Assembly (NCBI GenBank): GCA_009780915.1
Contig: WQZD01000008.1
Span: 1-64,000, forward strand
DNA length: 64,000 nt
Reading direction: 5' to 3'
DNA from: Propionibacteriaceae bacterium
GTDB lineage: Bacteria; Actinomycetota; Actinomycetes; Propionibacteriales; Propionibacteriaceae
Below are positions 25,654 to 35,400 of this stretch, piece by piece. Numbering within the stretch: the first letter of the stretch is position 1; every line of letters begins with the position of its first letter. The notes under the pieces were generated by a model. It did no database searches. It was not told the DNA's origin and saw only the letters and a program-made list of their open reading frames with translations. The translations under genes were made by a program, and so were the position numbers.

Positions 25654-28460
25654 CCTTCCTCCCCCAATCCGTCGCTGCGCCGACGCCGTGCCAGGGCCAT
25701 GCGCTTCTCGATGGCGAGTTGCACCCGCGCCTGTTTGGTCAGTTCCTCGTCGATGGGGTGCCGTAGTTTCTCACTCAGACTGACTTCGTTCCAGTACCCC
25801 ATGTCGATCTCCTCGACCCCACCGGCCGGCAGCAGGTCCGTCGGGAAGAGGTCGTCGAAGGACGGCAGCGTCTGCTCCGGGACGACGTCCCGCAACAGTT
25901 TCGACATCACAACCAGTTGGTCTTGCGAGTCCGATCTCTTGGGCGGAGTCGGGGGTATGGGCACGGGCCGCCAGGGGGTGGTCACCACCGGACGGGGCCG
26001 GTACTGGCTCGCGGACACCGGAGGAGGAGGGGCGGGGACCTTGGGAGGAGTGGGGACCTTGGGAGGAGTGGAGACCTTGGGAGGAGTGGGAACCCTGGGA
26101 GCGGCGGGGACCTTGGGAGCGGCGGGGACCCGGGGAGGGACGACCGGTGTCAATCCCAACCGGGCTTCCATCGCCACCGACGCCAGAGCCGACTCGAACC
26201 GCGCCTCCACGGACGCGGATGTGGGCCCCGGCTCGTACCGGGGATCGGCCCAGCCCGCGACGCTCGCGGGATCCCGCACAGACTCGCTCACCCGTCGAGG
26301 CAATTCTCGACCGGCGAGCAGATCCTCGAGCAGGTGGCCGTGCGACGGGTGGGCGTCCTGCGCGCTCGTGCTGGGGCTCAGCGAGGTGCTGTCGACGACG
26401 GGGGTCTCGTCCATGAGAGCCGGACGTGGGCGACGCGGCGGGACCCGAGTCGAGTCGGCCGAGCCAGCGCCCACGTCCTGCTGTGCCCGCGCCGAACTCG
26501 CCCGGACGCGGAAGGACGTCGTCGGAGTCCGCTCGACACTGGCCGGTGCACGGTCGACACCGGCGGGACGTGGATCGAGACCGGCGGGACGGGGATCGAC
26601 ACTGGACGCGGCGCGGTCGATTCTCAGCGCAGATGCCCTCGTGGAGACCCGGTCATCGGCGTCGGGCCATGTCCTCTCCGGGGCTGACGTGGCCCTGTCA
26701 CGTCCACGCATGATCCGCTCCTGAGCGAGCGTGGCCCTGTCCGGGGCTGGCGTGGTCCTGTCACGCCCAAGCGTGGTCCTCTCCGGGGCTGATGCGGTCC
26801 TCTCCTGGGTGGCCGGGGTCCTGTCACGCCCGAGCGCGGCCCTCTCCCGGGCGAGCATGGCCCGCTCCTGGGCGAGCGCGATCCTCTCCGAAGCTGACGT
26901 GGTCATGTCACGTCCCAGGGCGGCCCTCTCCGAGGCTGGCGTCCGCTCACGCGACACCCCCGTACCCCCCGTGCCTGCCGTGGCACGCTCGACCACCGCC
27001 GGAGCCGGTCGGGGCTCAGCTCTCCTCAGCTCCGTTCTTCTCAGGATGGATCGGGGAAGGTCTGCTTCGACGGGATCGTCGTCCCCCCACACGGAGTCGC
27101 CCTCGTCCAGTGAGACCAGCTGCTCCAGGGAGGCCCGCCGACCCGTGTCGGAGAAGTGGGCGGCCCGGTTCCAGTTCCCGCCCGAACCAGATGTGGGACG
27201 AGGACGTGGAGGCGGGAGCGTCTTGGCCCTGGCCGGCGCCGCCGACGTGAGCTCCACGGGCGGCTCCTCCACCTCTTCGCCGAGGTCCAAGCGCGGGGAC
27301 AGAGTGACCCTTTCCGGTTTGAGAACCCTGGACGCCCAGTTCGTCACGGACCGTGCGGCCGACGACAGCGAGGCCATGACGGGATCCGCCCTCTTGACGG
27401 CCACGCTCGGCACGGGCTCCGGATCCTTCGTCGTGACGGTCGTCTTCTCAGGCTCGCGCACTATCTCGTAGTCGTCCTCGTCGGACCACAGCGGAGCGAT
27501 CACCCGCTCGTTGCGTGCGGGCTCACTGCGCTCCACATCGACGGGCTCGGGCTCCGGCTCGACCTCGACCAGGTTCTCGCGGTCCCGCACGACCTTGTAC
27601 ACGTCCTCCAACGTCCCCTGCTGGAAGCGGAAATCGGCCACGGAGTCGGAGAGGATGGCGAGCACATCGCGTGCCACCGTGGAGTTGATGTGCCACCAGA
27701 CCCGTCCCTGGTCGTCGACGTCCGGCATCTCGATCCCGCATACGGCCAGCTCGGCCCGACACAGGTCCGGATCGGTCAGCCGCATGACCAATGTCGAGCT
27801 GTTGCGGACGAGCTCGGCCGGAGTCCCCGCGGCCACGATCTGGCCGGAGGCGATGAACCCGACCATGTCGGCCTGGTCGGCCTGGGCGGGTTGGTCGGTC
27901 GTCACCAGGACCGTACGACCCATACCCACCTGGTCGCGGATCACCTGCCAGATCAGGGTCGAGCTGTGGGGATCCAGGTTCTTGGTCGGCTCGTCCAGCA
28001 CGAGGACGTCGGGCCGATGGACGAGCGCGCGGGCGATGTCCGCCCTCCGCTGCTCGCCGGGGGACAACCGCCCGAAGCGGGTGTCGGTGACGCCGTCCAG
28101 ATCCAGCCGAAGCGCCAACTCAGCCCATTCGGGACCCCAGTCCTGCACGCTCATCCCCCTCAGCGAGGCATGAAAACCAATGTTGGCGCGTACGGTCAAC
28201 TCGGGGTCCAGCGCGGGGGTCTGGAAGACGACGCCGAGCCGGGAGGGGACGCCCGAGCCGTCGAGGGTGTCGTCGCCGATCATCAGGACGCCGGAATCAG
28301 GAGCGGTCACGCCCGCCAAGCAGGCGACGACGCTCGACTTCCCCGCCCCCGTCGGACCGATCAGGGCGAAGAGCTGGCCGTCCTCCACGGCGAAGCTGAC
28401 CCCCCGCAGCGCGGGGGCTCCGCGGAACGACTTATGAATGTCATGCACAATGATAGTCAC
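25650..28460 (-). CDS. ABC transporter ATPase with a very long low-complexity C-terminal tail
   Basis: 936 aa from a GTG at 28460, chosen because GGGAGG lies 5-6 nt upstream. Residues 1-225 are a normal nucleotide-binding domain: Walker A IGPTGAGKSS (about residue 33), signature LSPGEQRR (about 130), Walker B VLVLDEPT (about 156). Residues about 230-300 resemble the usual C-terminal domain of ABC-2 exporters. The rest is unusual: an acidic and basic disordered stretch, then a block of ER/RDR repeats (ERAALGRD, DRTTPAPDRATLAQERI), then at least seven PPKVP-type repeats, and a conserved-looking helical end (ELTKQARVQLAIEKRMALA). Typical ABC-2 ATPases have about 300 residues. The tail may bind partner proteins or the membrane. 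It is divergent from a PadR regulator gene. Confidence 0.75.
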   Translation of the reverse strand: MTIIVHDIHKSFRGAPALRGVSFAVEDGQLFALIGPTGAGKSSVVACLAGVTAPDSGVLMIGDDTLDGSGVPSRLGVVFQTPALDPELTVRANIGFHASLRGMSVQDWGPEWAELALRLDLDGVTDTRFGRLSPGEQRRADIARALVHRPDVLVLDEPTKNLDPHSSTLIWQVIRDQVGMGRTVLVTTDQPAQADQADMVGFIASGQIVAAGTPAELVRNSSTLVMRLTDPDLCRAELAVCGIEMPDVDDQGRVWWHINSTVARDVLAILSDSVADFRFQQGTLEDVYKVVRDRENLVEVEPEPEPVDVERSEPARNERVIAPLWSDEDDYEIVREPEKTTVTTKDPEPVPSVAVKRADPVMASLSSAARSVTNWASRVLKPERVTLSPRLDLGEEVEEPPVELTSAAPARAKTLPPPRPRPTSGSGGNWNRAAHFSDTGRRASLEQLVSLDEGDSVWGDDDPVEADLPRSILRRTELRRAEPRPAPAVVERATAGTGGTGVSRERTPASERAALGRDMTTSASERIALAQERAMLARERAALGRDRTPATQERTASAPERTTLGRDRTTPAPDRATLAQERIMRGRDRATSAPERTWPDADDRVSTRASALRIDRAASSVDPRPAGLDPRPAGVDRAPASVERTPTTSFRVRASSARAQQDVGAGSADSTRVPPRRPRPALMDETPVVDSTSLSPSTSAQDAHPSHGHLLEDLLAGRELPRRVSESVRDPASVAGWADPRYEPGPTSASVEARFESALASVAMEARLGLTPVVPPRVPAAPKVPAAPRVPTPPKVSTPPKVPTPPKVPAPPPPVSASQYRPRPVVTTPWRPVPIPPTPPKRSDSQDQLVVMSKLLRDVVPEQTLPSFDDLFPTDLLPAGGVEEIDMGYWNEVSLSEKLRHPIDEELTKQARVQLAIEKRMALARRRRSDGLGEEG

Positions 28461-28692
28461 TATTCCTCCCAGCGTCCTCCAAGTGCACTGTCGCAACATC
28501 CGTCGTTAGCCCCCAGCATCGCCGACCTACCAATGTCGCATCTTCACAGAAGAATACGTCTATTCAAGCAAATTTGTCCGCGTGATGGAAATCGACATCA
28601 AACTGGGTCAGCAGGTGGACAGGAGATGATAGTACTTGGGGTTGTGGGGGGGCCGGATGTGGCTCCTACACAGCATCACCTGCGCTATTACC

Positions 28693-28722
28693 TTGACAGA
28701 TATAGTACTATACGAGTACGAT
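28693..28722 (+). promoter_or_regulatory. padR promoter with palindromic operator
   Basis: TTGACA (28693-28698) and TACGAT (28717-28722) are separated by 18 nt, a good sigma-70-type promoter for the PadR gene. The perfect 12-bp palindrome TATAGTACTATA (28701-28712) lies between the two boxes, where a bound repressor would block RNA polymerase. A related AGTACT core occurs at about 28631 on the ABC-gene side. Autoregulation by the PadR protein is inferred. Confidence 0.6.
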
Positions 28723-28754
28723 GAATCACGTCATAGCAGATGAGAGGACATGAC

Positions 28755-29084
28755 ATGCTTGCGCCCACGATCTCGCCGGACCTATTACGAGGCAACACGG
28801 ACACAATGATCCTGAAACTTCTCCTGGACTCGGACCATTACGGGTACGAGATCGTCAAGCTGCTCCGCGACCGCTCGGGCGGCGAGTTGGAGCTGAAGGA
28901 GGCGACGCTGTACTCCAGCCTGCGACGCATGGAGGCCGAGGGCGACATCCAGTGGTACTGGGGGGACGAAACCCAGGGCGGACGACGCAAGTACTACCAG
29001 GTCACCGACCAAGGCCGCGCCACCTATGACACCAACAAACAGAATTGGGAACACACCAAGAGGATCGTGGACCTTCTCATCTAG
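28755..29084 (+). CDS. PadR family transcriptional regulator
   Basis: 109 aa, with the start at 28755 because AGAGGA is correctly spaced from it. The winged-helix pattern is complete: ILKLLLDSDHYGYEIVKLL (helices 1-2), LELKEATLYSSLRRMEAEG (recognition helix) and GRRKYYQVTDQGRA (wing). PadR proteins are small repressors, often autoregulated and often controlling adjacent ABC exporters or HAAS-containing genes; here both lie next to it. The C-terminal dimerisation helix is short (NKQNWEHTKRIVDLLI). Confidence 0.85.
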   Translation: MLAPTISPDLLRGNTDTMILKLLLDSDHYGYEIVKLLRDRSGGELELKEATLYSSLRRMEAEGDIQWYWGDETQGGRRKYYQVTDQGRATYDTNKQNWEHTKRIVDLLI

Positions 29085-29165
29085 CGCGGCGCCCTGACGA
29101 CTGCGCGGGGAGCCACGCAGGAGGCGCCACCCATCGGCAGCACACCCACCCATGAAAGGACAATG

Positions 29166-30362
29166 ATGGACAACAATGTGCAAGAGCGCATCGACGACTA
29201 CCTCGACCAGGTTTTCGGGCCGTACGAGGACAGCCCCACCGTCGCAGAACTGCGGATCGAAGTACGCCACGACCTCCTTGAACGCCTCGCCGACTTGATC
29301 GACCATGGAGTGGGGGACGAGGTGGCGTACGCCCAGGTCGTGTCCAGTGTGGGCGACATCGGCATCACGATCCGCGAACTCGCCGAGCAAGACCGTGCCG
29401 ACGAGCAAGACCAGGCCGCCGAGGAGGGGAGCTCTACGGGTTCGACCACCGAAGGCACGAACGGGGAGCCGCAGGGCCCGGCCAGTTCCATCCCCGAGTC
29501 CGACGCCCCCGGCGCGACATGGTCGGAGCAGGAGCGCCCCGCCGACGCGCCTCCCACCTATGCCGATTGGACGGCGGCGGTGGCCGACTTGGTCACCACC
29601 GGCCTGCAGCAGGCCCGCGAGCAGTTCACGTCCGCCATGCGCCAAGCCGAGGAAGCGCTCAACCAGGCTGGAGTCACTCCCGACGACATCCGCCATGGGC
29701 GCAACCGCGACTGGCAGCGACGCTGGGAGCGTACAGAACGGCACACCCGGACCTCCTTCGCGTCATCCAACATGCGCGGCGCGGATTTCTCCCACCAGCA
29801 ACTCCCGAACGCCACCTTCGCGTCCAGCAACCTCCCGGGCGCGAACTTCTCCAGCGCCGACCTGGCTGGCGCCTCGTTCCGGGCGAGCAATCTACGCAAT
29901 GCTGATTTCACTCAGGCGAACCTCAGCGGGGCGAACCTGAACGCGTGCTCCCTGCGCAACGTGCAGTTCGAGCGGGCGAATCTCACCGGGGCCTCGCTGA
30001 CCTGCTCCGACATGCGCAATTCGGTGTTCACAGGAGTGTGTTTCAAGGGGACCAAGGCGACCTACGCCGACCTTCGTTCGGCCACCTTCTCCGACTGCCT
30101 GATGGAGGGGGCGACCTTCACGGGCTCGGACCTGCGTATGGCCCGTTTCGACGGCCTGGCCCTGACCGACATCACCTTCGACATGGCCAACCTCGCGCTG
30201 GCCAGCTTCCGAGGATCGACCCTGCGCCACGTCAGTTTCCGCTTCGTCTCCCGCCAGTGCGTGCAGAAGATCGTCTTCGAGGACACGGTCATGGACCAGA
30301 TCACGTACCTCTCCTTGCGCACCTCCGGCTGCACCCCCTCCGGCGTCCGCGTCGAGAACTGA
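29166..30362 (+). CDS. HAAS-domain / pentapeptide-repeat protein
   Basis: 398 aa; ATG 29166 gives better spacing to AAAGGA than ATG 29163. Residues 1-75 (IDDYLDQVFGPYEDSPTVAELRIEVRHDLLERL and VGDEVAYAQVVSSVGD split across two helices pairs) match the HAAS signalling-domain pattern found in PadR-linked operons. Residues 76-130 are a polar linker; 135-190 are helical. From about 196 to the end are pentapeptide repeats (ANFSS, ADLAG, ASFRA, SNLRN, ADFTQ, ANLSG), a right-handed quadrilateral beta-helix. There is no membrane segment, so it is cytosolic. It is probably co-transcribed with padR (81-nt gap). The HAAS domain suggests it senses or signals in the same circuit as the ABC exporter; the function is inferred. 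Confidence 0.7.
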   Translation: MDNNVQERIDDYLDQVFGPYEDSPTVAELRIEVRHDLLERLADLIDHGVGDEVAYAQVVSSVGDIGITIRELAEQDRADEQDQAAEEGSSTGSTTEGTNGEPQGPASSIPESDAPGATWSEQERPADAPPTYADWTAAVADLVTTGLQQAREQFTSAMRQAEEALNQAGVTPDDIRHGRNRDWQRRWERTERHTRTSFASSNMRGADFSHQQLPNATFASSNLPGANFSSADLAGASFRASNLRNADFTQANLSGANLNACSLRNVQFERANLTGASLTCSDMRNSVFTGVCFKGTKATYADLRSATFSDCLMEGATFTGSDLRMARFDGLALTDITFDMANLALASFRGSTLRHVSFRFVSRQCVQKIVFEDTVMDQITYLSLRTSGCTPSGVRVEN

Positions 30363-30443
30363 TCGGCCCCCACGACAAGGCACTGCCACGCCGTACGACC
30401 CTGACGTGAGCGCATCTGTACGGTTGACAAGTAAGATGACAGG

Positions 30444-32417
30444 GTGATGAGGATCGTCCGACGCGGCTTGAAGGTGGGAGGCAACCTCCTCGTCTTGTTC
30501 ATGATGATCGCAGGCCTCGGGGCGCTCGCCCCTCAGGCGCATGCGGCCCAGTACGAAGCGACCGTCACGTTCACCTCGGTTCAGGCCACCGATCAGGGGA
30601 TCACCCTGACGGGGTCGGTGCGCAACACGGGCACCGACCCCCTGTACCGCGCACAGGTGGTCCTGTGGCGTGACCGTACCCCCCTGACGACCCCCACCCA
30701 ACTCGACACGGCCCTGGCCGCCGACCCGACCGCCGACACCGGCGACCGGATCCTCCAGGACTCCTCCGTGACGACGATCTGCTCCGGCACGGGCACCTTC
30801 ATCCCGAACGACACCGCCGATTTCTCCGTCTCCGCCTCCTGGGACGACCTGGGCATCACAGCGGACGGTGCCTACCTCGTCGGCGTCCACGTGAGGGGCG
30901 CGGACGTCTCATGGGGATCGCTGGTGACCATCGGACGTGGACGAACCCTGGTCACCGTGGCCACCCATACCCAGGCGACAGCCTCCACCGTCGTCCCTCT
31001 CACGTCCGCCCCCTCGCTGCTCCACGACTCGGTGTTCCTCGACGACCACCTCGCCTCGGAACTGACCGGGCGGCTCAGCACCTTCCTGGCTCTGGCCCAC
31101 AAGCCGGGCACCACCTGGGCGATCGACCCGGCACTCCTCCACGCCATCACGGTGATGTCCCAGGGGTACCAGGTCGTGGACGGGTCGACCACCGTGGACG
31201 GCCTCGGACAGGCCCGGGCCACGGCGTGGCTGGCCTCCTTCGCCACCCTCGACCGCTCGTGGGGGTACCGCCTCCCGTGGGGGAACCCCGACCTGGCCCT
31301 CGGCGCCTTGCTCGACGACCCCACCATCGTCGACACGGCACTGGCCGCGCAGGCGGCCCAGACCGACGCGCCCGACATCGCCCGTCTGCCACTGCTGATC
31401 AGAGCGAGCAACGCCCACGTGGATGACGCCTTCCTGTCGTACGTCGCCCCACTCCACCCCAGCGTCGTCCTCGCCCAGGCCACCTCCAGCGCGCTCCTGC
31501 CCGAGGGGCCCCCCACAACGGTCCCCCAGCAGGGCGTCCTCCTCGCGACCGCGCCGGTCGCCTACCCCACCGGTCCTGGACCCGACGCCGCCACTCCCCT
31601 CCAACTGACTCAGCGGGCGCTCGCCGACGACGCGGTCAGCGACGGGACGGTGATCCGGGTCATCGAGTCCGAAGCGGACGCCCTCGTGGCGAACAGGCCT
31701 TGGCCGTCGTGGGTCACGCCGGTGACCCTCAGCTCCATCCCGGTCACCCAGGCCTGGACCCCCGACATGTCGCTCGGCCAGCCCGCCGGCCCCCTCACCC
31801 AGGACATCACCGCCTCGCTCGACCAGGCCCGCACGGCGACGGCCACCTATGCGTCCTTGATCGGCGACGCCGCCACCGTGTCCGCCGCCACGACCCCGGC
31901 CCTGGCGGCGATCACCTCCCAGTCCTGGGACTCCACCAGCGACGCCGAAGGGTACGCCGACGCCGTGACCGCCTGGATCTCCTCCATCCTCGCCCGTGTC
32001 ACCTTGACCGTGACGCCGGAGGTCACCCTCACAGCCCGCACCTCGACCTTCCCCGTGACGGTCTCCAACAAGTTGTCCGTGCCCGTCTACGTCCGCATCG
32101 CCACACAGACCCCGCCGGCGGACTCCTCGCCGGGATACCTGTCGATCCCGACGACCGACGTGTGGACCATCCATCCCGGCGACAACCTCTCCATCCCCTT
32201 GCCAGCCACCGTCCTCCGCGAGGGGGAAGTGCAGGTGACGGTCGGCCTGACGACCACGGACGGGCAGACGTGGGACGCCCACGCGACCGTCAAGATCGAC
32301 GCCAAGACCTCGGCCTGGATGGGCTGGGCCGTTGTCGGAAGCGCTATTGTTTTGCTCGTGGTGGGTACCTTCTTACGGGTCAGAAATCGTCAGAGGCACA
32401 AGACGAAGGAGGCGTGA
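30444..32417 (+). CDS. DUF6049 family membrane-anchored protein
   Basis: 657 aa. Signal peptide (GGNLLVLFMMIAGLGALAPQ, cleaved near AHA-AQ), a large extracellular part with two beta-rich ends, and a C-terminal helix (GWAVVGSAIVLLVVGTFL) followed by RVRNRQRHK. The DUF6049 gene lies immediately upstream of murJ in many Actinobacteria, and here its TGA overlaps the murJ ATG (TGATG, 32415-32419). A GTG at 30444 has a TAAGAT box 6 nt upstream and no Shine-Dalgarno sequence, so a leaderless start there is favoured; ATG 30447 is the alternative. It probably works in peptidoglycan assembly with MurJ. Confidence 0.75.
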   Translation: MMRIVRRGLKVGGNLLVLFMMIAGLGALAPQAHAAQYEATVTFTSVQATDQGITLTGSVRNTGTDPLYRAQVVLWRDRTPLTTPTQLDTALAADPTADTGDRILQDSSVTTICSGTGTFIPNDTADFSVSASWDDLGITADGAYLVGVHVRGADVSWGSLVTIGRGRTLVTVATHTQATASTVVPLTSAPSLLHDSVFLDDHLASELTGRLSTFLALAHKPGTTWAIDPALLHAITVMSQGYQVVDGSTTVDGLGQARATAWLASFATLDRSWGYRLPWGNPDLALGALLDDPTIVDTALAAQAAQTDAPDIARLPLLIRASNAHVDDAFLSYVAPLHPSVVLAQATSSALLPEGPPTTVPQQGVLLATAPVAYPTGPGPDAATPLQLTQRALADDAVSDGTVIRVIESEADALVANRPWPSWVTPVTLSSIPVTQAWTPDMSLGQPAGPLTQDITASLDQARTATATYASLIGDAATVSAATTPALAAITSQSWDSTSDAEGYADAVTAWISSILARVTLTVTPEVTLTARTSTFPVTVSNKLSVPVYVRIATQTPPADSSPGYLSIPTTDVWTIHPGDNLSIPLPATVLREGEVQVTVGLTTTDGQTWDAHATVKIDAKTSAWMGWAVVGSAIVLLVVGTFLRVRNRQRHKTKEA

Positions 32418-35400
32418 TGGACAGCCCGAACAAGCCCCGACGCGCCATAGACCCGCGCGATCCAGCCGCCACGACCCCGCGCGATGCAGCCGCCACCAAC
32501 CCGCGCGACCCCGCCACCAACCCGCGCGATCCGGAGGTCGTCAACCCGCGCGACCCAGTCGCCATGGCGGCCGACAAGCCCCGACTCCTCTCGTCCACCA
32601 TGGTCATGGCCTCGGGGACCTTGGCCTCGCGCATCCTGGGCATGGTACGAGTGCTCCTGGTCACCTACCTCCTCGGATCCCTCGGGCGACAAGGGGATAT
32701 GTTCTCCTTCGCCACCGAGATCCCGTCGACGGCGTACATGCTGCTGGCCGGGGGCGTCCTCAACGCCATCCTCGTCCCGCAGTTGATGCGCGCCATGAGC
32801 AGGGACGCCGACGGCGGCCAGGCCTTCTCCGACCGCATCGTCACCTTGTTCACGATCCTGGTGGGCGCGGCCACGATCATCCTGATGGCCGCCCTGCCGG
32901 TGATCATGTGGCTCATGGTCGACCAAGGGTGGCGCGCCCCCGAAATGGCGGCGCAGTACCATTCCATCTTGCTCCTCGCGGCCCTGTGCATGCCCCAGGT
33001 CTTCTTCTTCGGCATCTTCTTCCTGCTGGGCCAGATCCTGAACGCCCGGGGCTCCTTCGGTCCCCTGATGTGGGCGCCCGTGGCCAACAACGTCATCCAG
33101 ATCCTCATGCTGGGGATGTACGCGGTCGTGTGGGGCTTCCACTCCGACACCCTCCAGCCGTTCTCGACGGCGCAGATCCTCGTCCTGGGCATCGGCTCGG
33201 TGGTGGGCGTGGCGTGCCAGGCCGGCATCCTCGTCCCGTACCTGCGTAAAGTCGGCTTCACCTACCGCCCACGCTTCGACTTCCTCCACACCGGACTGGC
33301 GGGCACAGCCCACATGGCCAAGTGGGCCATCGCCCTGGTGGCCATCGACCAGGTCAACTACATCGTCATCGTCCGCCTGGCGTCCTCCGCCACGTACGGG
33401 GGGTACGGTTCCGGCCTGCTGGCGTTCAACAACGCCATGCTCATCTCCCTCGTGCCGCACGCCCTGCTGACCGTCTCGCTGGTGACCGCGTTGATGCCGT
33501 CCCTGTCGAACCTGTCCTCGTTGAGCCACTGGGACCGCTTCAGCGACCAACTCGTGTCCAGCCTGAAGACGATCTACGCCGCCATGATCCCCATCTCGAT
33601 GCTCTTCCTGGCCGTGGGTGTGCCCCTGGGCGTCACGGTCTTCACCGTCGGCAAAGGAGGGGTGTACATCGGGTGGACCCTGGCCCTGCTCGGGATCGGG
33701 CTGATCCCCTTCACCTTGAGGTTCGTCGCCAACAAGGCGTTCAACTCGATGACGAACACGCGCACGCCCTTCTTCGTCGAGATCGTCTTCGTGGGCGTGA
33801 CCTGCCTGGCGTCCGTCCTGCTGATCCTCGTCTTCCGGGTTCCATCCGTGTGGGTCGCCCCCAGCATCGGCGGCGCCTACACCCTCGCGTACGTGTCCTC
33901 GTCGGCCTTGTCGTGGAAGCTGTTGCGGCGGGCGGTGCCCACCCCGCTGCCCCCCATCGCCGGGCACACCGCGCGCCTGATCGCCATCTCCGTGCCCGGC
34001 GCCCTGCTCGCGGGCGCCCTGTGCTGGCTGCAGACCCGGTATTTCCCCGGACTGGTTCTGGGGTTGCTCGGCCTGGTGGTCGCAGGATTCCTCGGAATTG
34101 GTGTTTACTGGGGATTGGCGAAGCTGATTCGCGTGTCCGAGATCCAAGAACTGGAATCCATGATTCGCTCAAGGCTGAGAAAGGAGGCCGACGTGGAACC
34201 CGTCAAGCCCGACGCCGACACCACCGCTGCCGACCAGGACGCGACAGGGTCTGATTCCCTCACGGCGGCCATCCCGTACCTGCCCTCCTTCGGCGCGGAA
34301 GAGACCCAACCAGTCCTCACCGGATTGAGCCCCCTGGTCCCCGGCGTCCTCGTCGCCGGCCGTTACCGGTTGGGCGAGCTCGTCTCCTCGATGGGCGCCG
34401 CAACGCGCTGGACGGCCGTGGACGAGGGGTTGTCGCGCCCGGTCGTCCTCACAGCGTTCCCCAATGACGAGAACACCGCCACGATCCTGGAGGCCGCCCG
34501 TGTGGCCTCCGGCGCCATGGACGCCCGTTTCCTGCGCATCATGGACGCCGGCCAGGACGCCGACCACGCGTACATCGTCTCGGAGACCACCGACGGGGTG
34601 ACCCTGGCCGCGTTGCTCAGCCATGGCCCCCTCTCCGCCGAGGAGTCCGCGTGGGTGGTCGCCACGGTGGCCTCCGCCCTGGCCAGCATCCACGCCATGC
34701 GCCTGTACCATTGCCGCATCGACCCGACCAAGGTCTGGGTCTCCAGCCAGGGCGGGGTCAAGATCTCCGGCCTGCGCGTGGACCAAGCCCTGACTCCTCG
34801 CGACGCGGACGACTCCCTGACCCGCACGGACATGGAGGCCATGGACGTGGTCGCCTGCGGCGGCCTGCTCTACGCCTGCCTGACCGCCACCTGGCCAGGC
34901 GCCGCCAGCATCGGACTCCCCTTGTCGCCGCGCAGCGGGGACGGCCTGCAACCCCCCGTCGCCGTACGCCCCGGCACCTCGGTCGCCCTCGACCGGCTCA
35001 CCCACCAGATCCTGTCCATACGCGACCCCGAGCGCATCGCCACCGCCGCCGGCGTCGCCGAGGCCATGAGCACGACCCTGGGGTCGATGGATCCCACCGC
35101 GTCCCTCGCCGCTCGCGTGGCGGCTCTCGACGTGCCTCCCGCGCCGACGCCTGAGCCGCCGGGCAAAGCGATCAAACCCACGATCCTCCCCGCTGAGCTC
35201 GGCACGGATGGGTACGGGTCTGACGACACCACGATGGCCGTCTCCTCCGACCTGACTGTCGAGCACTCGACACCGGGGACGCCGCTCAAGCCTCCCGTCC
35301 CGCCCGAGGCGGCCCGTTGGTGGTCGCGCGTCTTCTTAGGGCTGATCGTCCTCGTGGCCCTGGCGCTGGTCACCGCCTTGATCGTGGGACTGTACAACCT

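Noticed and set aside
25453..26724. 423-aa forward open frame opposite the ABC ATPase tail
   Set aside because: It consists of Gly/Thr/Leu low-complexity mirroring the repeats of the reverse strand, and has no start signal.
30424..30429. TTGACA as a -35 box for the DUF6049 gene
   Set aside because: It lies only 14 nt before the start codon, which leaves no room for a -10 box at normal spacing upstream of the gene.
31700..32416. Upstream extension of the MurJ frame
   Set aside because: It lies over the DUF6049 gene and has no family similarity; ATG 32417 has an AAGGAGG ribosome-binding site.
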